64,000 nt of DNA from Portunus trituberculatus (Eukaryota; Arthropoda; Malacostraca; Decapoda; Portunidae): positions 1,533,718 to 1,597,717 of the forward strand of contig NC_059300.1 in the NCBI RefSeq assembly GCF_017591435.1, given 5' to 3'. The notes below the pieces were generated by a model. The model was not told where the DNA came from. It was given only the letters and a program-made list of their open reading frames with translations, and did no database searches. Each line of letters starts with the position of its first letter. Position 1 is the first letter of the stretch. The translations under genes and the position numbers were made by a program. Shown here piece after piece: positions 57,174 to 64,000 of the stretch.

Positions 57174-58152
57174 CACAAACGAAACTGGCTCGATGATTGT
57201 CCTATCGCTTTCAAACCTATGTTATATAGACGATATGTTGATGATACTTTGGTGTTTTTTAAGGAAGCATCACATGCAGACCATTTCCTACATTACCTTA
57301 ACTCACAACATGACAATATCAAGTTCCCTATGGAATCTGAAATAGACTCACAAATCCCCTTCCTTGACCTAAACATCACAAAAATCAATGGTAGACTTTC
57401 CACCTCTATTTATCGTAAACCTACATTTTCTGGCCTTGGTATTAGTTTTTTCAACTTTTGCCGTTTCCGTTTCAAAATCAATTCAGTCCGTACCCTCTTA
57501 CACCGTGCCTCTTGCTCTGTCTTCTTACCTAAATTTCCATAATGAAGTTACTTTCCTAAAGGATTTTTTCTATAATAATGGCTTCACCACCAACCTGTTT
57601 GAGAAAACTCTGAATAACTTTCTCCAAAGTAAATATCATCTTAAACAACCAATTACCACTGTTGCCAAAGAAACAATCTATTTACGTATCCCATTTTTAG
57701 GTGAGGTTTCCAAGAAATTAGAAAGGGGTCTCTATGAAAAACTTACAAAATATTATCCTGATAAACACTTTTGTATTGTGTCTACAAATAATCTATGTAT
57801 AGATAGTTTTTTCCTTTTTAAGGACACTCTGCCAACTGCCTTACGCTCGTCGGCTGTTTATTGTTTCACTTGTCCCAGCTGCCAGGCTGAGTATGTGGGT
57901 AGCACCTTGCGCTCACTTATAAACCGAGCCAGCGAGCATTTAGGCCAGAACAGGGCGCCCGCTACACAACGCCCCGTTTTCCGCGATACAGGACCACTGC
58001 CTCTCATGTAAGGTTCAACCCAATCTCAGTCATTTCCGTATCCTCGCCACCTGTAATAGAAACAGTTTAAGAATACTGGAATCCCTATATATTTCCCAAG
58101 TAAAGTCATCCCTCAACAATACTCTGTCAGCATACCCACTTATGATAGTGTG
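57174..58152 (+). pseudogene. Penelope-like element, RT C-terminus and GIY-YIG endonuclease
   Basis: The fragment starts just before the RT motif C (MLYRRYVDDTLVFF, about 57218-57259) and continues with the typical DSQIPFLDLNITK and STSIYRKPTFSG blocks, an RT thumb (FLKDFFYNNGFTTNLFEKTL) and a C-terminal GIY-YIG endonuclease: CFTCPSCQAEYVGSTLRSL...R..EH (about 57860-57945), then a DHCLSCK block and ILESLYI to a stop at 58150-58152. Frameshifts near 57520 and 57990 break it. Penelope-like elements encode RT and GIY-YIG in one protein. The 3' noncoding part continues to about 58300. Confidence 0.88.
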
Positions 58153-58662
58153 AATTTTTACCATTGTAATTCTTTGTATTTTTACTTTATTCTTTTATAC
58201 TTATATTTGTTTTATCGTTTTATTTTATTTTAGACCACTTATGATGACATAAGATGAAATGTCAAAACGTTTGGCCCATTAAAGATGCTGCTCGTAGCTA
58301 CCTTAGTTATTGCTTTCCTACTGAAAATACGATTCCCAGAAATCAACCTGTTTCTGACATACACATATACATATAACACAGAAATAAATATAATAATAAA
58401 GAACCCAACTTAATACCTAACAATAATACTAATCCTATATGGAGGCAATGTGGAAAAACACGGGACGAGGGGAAGTGATACTTATGAGGTGTCGCAGTGG
58501 TGAAGTGCTGGGTGAGGTGGATCCCCCGGTACTCCAAGAGGTGTTGGGTTCACTGGTTGAGGCCTGGACCTCCACTGACTTCCAGAAAGCCAAGAGCTGG
58601 CTTAACACTTCCGGTTGAGTCAAATGGGACCGCGTGAATCCAACTTTGGGACAGTAGCGGGC
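58153..58662. other. Penelope 3' region and unassigned sequence
   Basis: 58153-58300 is probably the Penelope-like 3' noncoding end. From 58300 on no feature was recognised. Confidence 0.4.
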
Positions 58663-58734
58663 TTCATGAGACGGTGACGTGGAGGGTTCATGAGACGGTG
58701 CCGTGGAAGGTTCATGAGACGGTGACGTGGAAGG
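58663..58734. repeat. 24-bp minisatellite, three units
   Basis: Three tandem units of TTCATGAGACGGTG(A/C)CGTGG plus AGGG or AAGG. On the minus strand they would read as an 8-residue SPSHEPST-like repeat, but this lies outside the LINE homology, so I do not call a protein. Confidence 0.9.
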
Positions 58735-58819
58735 GGAGGTGGAGAGGTGGCAAAAGAGGTAGCAAGCGGAGGAGGTGATGGTAGTGGAGTATATTACGGG
58801 TGGGCCGTAACAATATATA

Positions 58820-59790
58820 TCTTTGCAACCTTCTGTTTCTCTGAGTTTTGTTGTTCTATATAGTATTTTTTCTGTTGCTGCTTGTGATTTTAGTAGTATC
58901 TTAATTGGTCTCAATGTTCCTTCTTGATATGGTCCCATTCTGTGGATTTCTTCTACTTCCTCTTCTAAGTTCTGTCTATCCTCATCATTTAGATTTTTTA
59001 GCAGGTCTTTTACTGATTTCATTTCCTCTTTTTCCCTTCTTGGTCTATATTCAACATTATTTTGTTTCAGGCCAAAAATAATTACACTTTTATTCTCCGC
59101 AATTTCTCTTACTAGATTTTTTTTTTTTCTTAAGGACTCCTATCATTTTGTTTGTCATATTCTCATGTCTTTCTTTTAACTGTTCTTGAAATACTTCCTG
59201 AAATGTTTCCTTGTGTTTCTTATCTTGGATTCTCCATACCTGTACTTCTTTTTTAATCATGTCTTGTACTCTTTCCTCTTCTTTCTTAACTAGATCTTTC
59301 AACGCCTCTTTTTCTTTCTCAGCTTTACCGAGTCCTTCTTCCATCTGCTTCTTGTAGTTAGCTACTTCCTTTTTCAGTTCCTCATTTTTGCTCTTAACCT
59401 AGCTTCGTTTTCTTACATTCTTTTTATCCTTTCTTTCAATTTCTGGAGCTCTTTTTCCTGTTCTTCATTCACTTTAATTCCCATACTCTCTTTTATCCAT
59501 TTATCTAATTTACGTTCAATAGTCAACACTCTATTAAATAGTGAAGTATTTGCTGTATCAAAGCCTTCAAATGCCCTTTCACCCTCACCAACATAATCAT
59601 CATCATCTTTCATTCTTTCCCGGGTCTCATACCTGCATTTAGATGGAATCTCTTCCTTACTCATGATTCTCTAACACTGTATTCATGAAAACGAGTCTAC
59701 ACTACTCACCCAGGCCATTGCAAACCCAAAACAACAGGTAGTGGAGATCAGCTGATTCTCGGAGCAACGGCACTGTGTCCTTCCTCACCC
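58820..59790 (-). pseudogene. CR1B LINE copy 2: 5' part only
   Basis: The minus strand starts near the 5' UTR (about 59790-59665), opens at MSKEEIPSKCRYETRERM (59664), then has a Glu/Lys coiled coil (to about 59090) and part of the RRM-like region (SVKDLLKNLNDEDRQNL, GPYQEGTLRPIKILLK). It ends abruptly at about 58820. Frameshifts near 59410 and 59120. As with CR1A copy 4, the 5' end is kept and the 3' end lost. Confidence 0.78.
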
Positions 59791-59802
59791 ACGTTTCATG
59801 TA

Positions 59803-60086
59803 TGTGTGTGTAATTTCACCACGGTCGCCTGCTGGTCACCCTTCCCCATTACGGAGCGAGCTCAGAGCTCATAGACCGATCTTTGGGTAGGACTGAGACC
59901 ACAACACACTCCACACACTGGGAAAGCGAGGCCACAACCCCTCGAGTTACATCCCGTACCTATTTACTGCTAGATGAACAGTGGCCACACATTTTTTTAA
60001 AAAGGCTTGTCCATTTGCCTCGCCGCACCGGGACTCGAACCCGGCGTTCTCGATTCTGAGTCGAGCGTGCTAACCACTACACTACG
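59803..60086 (-). mobile_element. SINE-I copy 5, alternative-head type
   Basis: On the minus strand the head has GTAGTGTAGTGG and GGTTCGAGTCCC boxes with anticodon loop CTCAGAA. The body matches copy 3, and an AC-rich end ACACACACATA is at 59803-59812. It is uninterrupted where copy 3 carries the TTAA insertion, which proves that insertion. Confidence 0.85.
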
Positions 60087-60106
60087 GTGTGTGTGTGTGT
60101 GTGTGT
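60087..60106. repeat. (GT)n between SINE-I copy 5 and CR1B copy 3
   Basis: On the minus strand this is (AC)n directly following the CR1B 3' repeats and directly preceding the SINE-I head. Confidence 0.95.
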
Positions 60107-63100
60107 ATTTACCTAGTTGTAGTTTTACAGGGCCTGGGCTTTATGCTCGTGTGGCCCCATCTCTACATCTACACTTATCCAATCTTACTTTAAAAGTATG
60201 CACACTCATTGCAGACACTACTTCTTCATTTAAACTGTTCCATGTCTCAATACATCTTTACGGGAAACTATACCTTTTAACATCTCTCAGACATCTTCCT
60301 TTTCTCAGCTCTTTACTATGCGATCTTGTGTTTCGAATGTCATATTCTTCTCTCAGGATCAGTTTCACATTATCAACTTGGTACATTTCGTTGATCAATT
60401 TATAAACTTGTATCAGATCTCCTCTCTCCCTTCTTTGTTCCAGGCTTGGTAGATCCATAGCCTTTAGTCTCTCCTTATATGTCATCCCTTCAAATTCTGG
60501 AACCATTCTTGTAGCCATTTTTTGTAGTCTCTCCAACTTCCTTATGTGTTTCTTTTTATGAGGGTACACACTACTCCTGCATATTCCAATCTGGGTCTTA
60601 TTATAGTACTTATCAATTTCTTCATCATTTCTTTGTCCATGTAGTGAAATGCTACTCCAATATTCCTTACCAAATTATATGTCTCTCTAAAAATTCTATC
60701 AATATGGCTAACTGGTTGATTGTTTTCTTCCATCGTCACTCCTAAGTCCTTTTCCTTTTTTACTTTCTCCAGTTCTACTCCATCTCCCATCTTATAGATT
60801 CCCACGGGTCGTCTTTCACTCTTTCCCATTTCCATGACATGGCTTTTGTTCACATTGAATTCCATTTCCCACATTTTACTCCATTCCAAGATCTTATTTA
60901 GGTTTTCTTGCAGTATTTCACAATCCTCTTTTTGCTTTATAACTCCGCACAGTTTCGTATCATCTGCAAACAAATTTATGTAGCTGTTCAGTCCTTCTGG
61001 CATGTCGTTAATATAAATGAGGAAAAGTATTGGTGCCAATACTGACCCCTGTGGAACTCCACTTTCTACTGCTCTCCACTTGGACTTCATATCTTTAACT
61101 AGCGTCATTATTTCTCTCCCCATCAAGTAATTTTCTATCCATCTCAATGTGCTTCCTTTTAAGCCACCCTTCTCCTCTAGCTTCCATAGTAATCTTGCAT
61201 GTGGCACTTTCTTAAACGCCTTTTTTAAATCCAGATAAATACAGTCAACCCATCCCTCTCTCTCTTGTACTCTATCAACTATTCTAGAATAGAAACTCAA
61301 TAAATTAGTTACACACGACTGTCTTTTCTAAAACCAAATTGGCTATTTGATATTAATTTGTTGTCTTCAAGGAACTAGATTCATTGTTTCTTTATTATTC
61401 TTTCACACATCTTGCATATTACACTAGTTAGTGATACCGGTCTCTAATCTAAAGGTTCTTCATTCCTACCGCTCTTATATATGGGAACCACCTCAGCTCT
61501 TTTCCATTCTACTGGTACTGTTCCATTTTCTATTGAGCATTTTATGATGTTGTATATAGGACTTGCTAGTTCTTCCCTACATTCTTTCAGTATTCTGCCT
61601 GAGACTTCATCCGGTCCCATTGCCTTCTCTTCATCCAGTTCCTTCATTAACTCTTTTATTTCAAGCTTGGTTACTTTAATCTCTTTCATATAGACTGTCT
61701 CTCTATTACCCTGTGGCCTTTCAAATTTGGATTCCTTAGTAAAGACCTCCTGGAATTTATTATTTAATAGTTCTGCCATACTTTTTGGGTCTTCCACCAT
61801 CCCATTCTTTTCTTTTAACCTTTCTATTGTTTCTTTTTGCCTAATTTTTCCATTTATGAATCTGTAGAACAATTTTGGTTGCTCCTTACATTTTTTGACA
61901 ATGTCCTTTTCAAAGTTCTTTTCCTCTTCCTTCCTCACCTTAACATATTCATTTCTTGCTGCCTTGAAGTTTTCCTTATTTACTGGATTTCTATTTCTCC
62001 TCCACCTTTTCCATGCTCCATCTCTTTTCTCCTTTGCCCTAGCACACCTTGCATTAAACCAATCTTTCTTTCCTTCTTCTTTAGGTCTATATTTTGGGAC
62101 ATATTCCCTGACTCCTGTTTTGTATATTTCCAAAAATAAGTTATACTTCTCTTGCATCGTCTCTGAGTTTTCCTTCTCCTCCCAGTTTACGTTTTTAAAT
62201 AGTTCATGAGATTCTCAATATCAGCCTTTCTGTAATTTAATCGGTCTCCTTTGTATGAATTGTCTCTATCTTCCTTTCCCTCTTCTATATCCATTTCTAA
62301 TATTACATGGTCACTCTTTCCCAATGGGCACTTATATCTTATATCATCATTCATTTGTATACCCCTTGTAAAAATAGGTCCAATCTCGCCGGCTTGTCAT
62401 TTCTTCTGAATCTTGTGCATTCCTTTACTCTCTGGTCCATCATATTGTCTATCATTAGGTTCAGGAATCTTTCTCCCCAGGCTTCTTCCCCCATACCACT
62501 TTCATAATTTTCCCAGTCCACTTCTTTACAGTTGAAATCTACTAATATCACTTTTCTCCTTTCTTTAACAATTCTCATTAGACTCCTTATTGTGTCATCT
62601 ATCATGTCTTTATATTCTTGATTGGTCCATGAATTTGTTTTTGGTGGCACATATGTTACAATGATTGTTAACTCTTTTTATTAATATGCATCTTAACATA
62701 CAATACTTCTGCTTTTCCTTCCCCACATTCCACTTGGTTTATCACTATCTCCTTCCTTAACATTATCATGACTCCTCCTCCTCCTTTACCCCCTCTGTCT
62801 CTTCTCCATACATTATACCTATTATCCAAATCTATTTTGATTGCCTCATTTAGTTTTGTTTCAGCCAGGCATACAATATCCGGATTTTCTTTCTTTATGT
62901 AATCTCTTAATTCTAATTTACTTGATAAAACCCCGTCTATGTTTGTATACATCATTTTTAGTCTCTTGCCTTTATCATTTTTAGTTAAACTTGTTCCACT
63001 TTTTTCTCTTCCTTCTCATTTATATACCATTTCCTTATCCTGTCTCCTAGAATTCTCCAAAAAATGCCTTTTTTTCCTCTTCTGACCTTTCATTATTTTT

Positions 63101-64000
63101 TCCCTTACTGCTGCTGCCAGTTCATTGTATCTCTTCCTTTCTTCCTCATTTCTATTTTTCTTTATATAGATATCCTTGCAGCCTTCTGTTTCTCTAAGTT
63201 TTGTTGTTCTATATAATATTTCTTCTGTTGCTGCTTGTGATTTTAGTAGTATTTTAATTGGTCTCGTTTTTCCTTCTTGATATGGTCCCATTCTGTTTAT
63301 TTCTTCTACTTGCTCTTCCAAGTTCTGCCTATCTTCGTTGTTTAGATTTTTTAGTAGGTCTTTGACTGATTTCATTTCTTCTTTTTCTCTTCTTGGTCTA
63401 TATTTTACATTTTTTTTTTATTCCAAATACGATTACACTCTTCTTTTTTTTCTGCAATTTCTCTAACTAGATTTTCTTTTGTCTTGAGGACTCCTATCAT
63501 TTTGTTTGTCATATTTTCTTCTTTTTCTTTTAGTTGTTCTAGAATCACCTCCTGAAAATCAGCCTCATCTTTCTTATCTTGGACTCTCCATGCTTGTACT
63601 TCTTTTTTAATCACGTTCTGTACTCTTTCCTCTTCCTTATTTACTAGATCTTTCAGCTTCTCTTTTTCTTTCTCGGCTTTACCAAGTCCTTCTTCCATCT
63701 GCTTCTTGTAGTTAGCTACTTCCTTTTTTAGTTCTTCGTTTTCTGCTCTTAGCCTAGATTCGTTTTCTTCCACTTTTTTTATCCTTTCTCTCAGTTTTAT
63801 AAACTCTTTTTCCTGTTCTTCATTCTCTTTCATTTTCCATACTCTCCTTTATCAATTTATCTATTTTACATTCAATACTCAACACTCTCTTAAGTAGTGA
63901 AGTATTTGCCGTATCGAAACCTTCGAATGCGCTCTCTCCCTCACCAACATAGTCATCATCAGCTTTCATTCTTTCCCTAGTCTCATATCTGCATTTTGAT
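60107..64000 (-). pseudogene. CR1B LINE copy 3, near full length, runs off right edge
   Basis: Minus strand order: ORF1-type coiled coil (64000-63405), RRM-like region (SVKDLLKNLNNEDRQNL, GPYQEGKTRPIKILLK, KDIYIKKNRNEEERK, 63375-63016), endonuclease (MYTNIDGVLSSKLELRDYI, LAETKL with Glu, VDFNCKEVDW, 62955-62350), linker (62157-61560), RT with motif A YLDLKKAFKKVPH, motif B VPQGSVLAP and motif C FADD (about 60965), the C-terminal domain to 60258, and 3' repeats next to (AC)n. Stops or frameshifts near 63010, 62660, 62210, 61440, 61310 and 60560. The start codon region lies just beyond the window. Confidence 0.88.

Noticed and set aside
58435..58800. Secreted SPSHEPST-repeat protein
   Set aside because: The frame starts within a CR1B coiled-coil/RRM fragment and runs by chance into a 24-bp minisatellite. 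No signal peptide or independent start.

Overview
The window is animal nuclear DNA with no prokaryotic features. It is rich in dinucleotide microsatellites, SINEs, MITEs and broken LINEs, and holds one intron-containing conserved gene. The mix of tRNA-derived SINEs, many CR1-type LINEs, (TTAGG)-like interstitial repeats and very long (AC)n/(AT)n/(CT)n tracts fits an arthropod, most likely a decapod crustacean. That assignment is inference; nothing here names the species. A 500-base run of N (3040-3539) marks an assembly gap inside an (AT)n tract.

The only clear host gene is crooked neck (crn/CRNKL1), a spliceosome HAT-repeat protein, on the minus strand from 18560 leftward. Seven exons with consistent splice sites and phases give the first 521 residues without a stop. 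The remaining exons are not seen and must lie left of the window or in the gap. Its introns hold a TTAA-flanked MITE and a tRNA-derived SINE fragment.

Left flank (1-10.8 kb): SINEs, an ATCGG-rich element, a broken LINE (3540-5918), then a same-direction train of CR1A, CR1B and SINE-I joined at (AC)n tracts. The SINE is split by a piggyBac-like MITE and is followed by a Tigger/pogo-like MITE. Right of crn (18.6-22.6 kb): Harbinger-like MITEs, a G-rich TTAGG-like array and a CTCA-type minisatellite. The minisatellite is interrupted by a 5.1-kb CR1C element that carries an internal 1.17-kb tandem duplication and an esterase-type ORF1. From 28.4 to 34.5 kb there are two CR1A copies with a SINE-I between them and a third SINE type nested inside. 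From 35.1 to 38.1 kb there is a hAT-type nonautonomous element with a near-perfect 8-bp target duplication, then a broken HARBI1-like transposase convergent with a SANT/Myb-partner-like exon. From 38.5 to 43.7 kb: a CR1A 5' fragment, a possible MADF exon relic, and the 5' part of an LTR retrotransposon with a gag-like ORF.

From 43.7 to 52.6 kb, six same-direction copies of one Jockey-superfamily-like LINE (called D here) meet at (CT)n/(GA)n tracts. Then come a decayed AT-rich LINE, a second CR1C, a Penelope-like element with a GIY-YIG endonuclease, and two CR1B copies with a SINE-I between them.

Most retroelement ORFs carry stops or frameshifts. The most interesting pattern is that LINE/SINE junctions fall at dinucleotide tracts in a family-specific way: CR1A, CR1B and SINE-I with (AC)n, and LINE D with poly(A)+(GA)n. 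Family names A-F, CR1A-C and SINE-I to III are my own labels.
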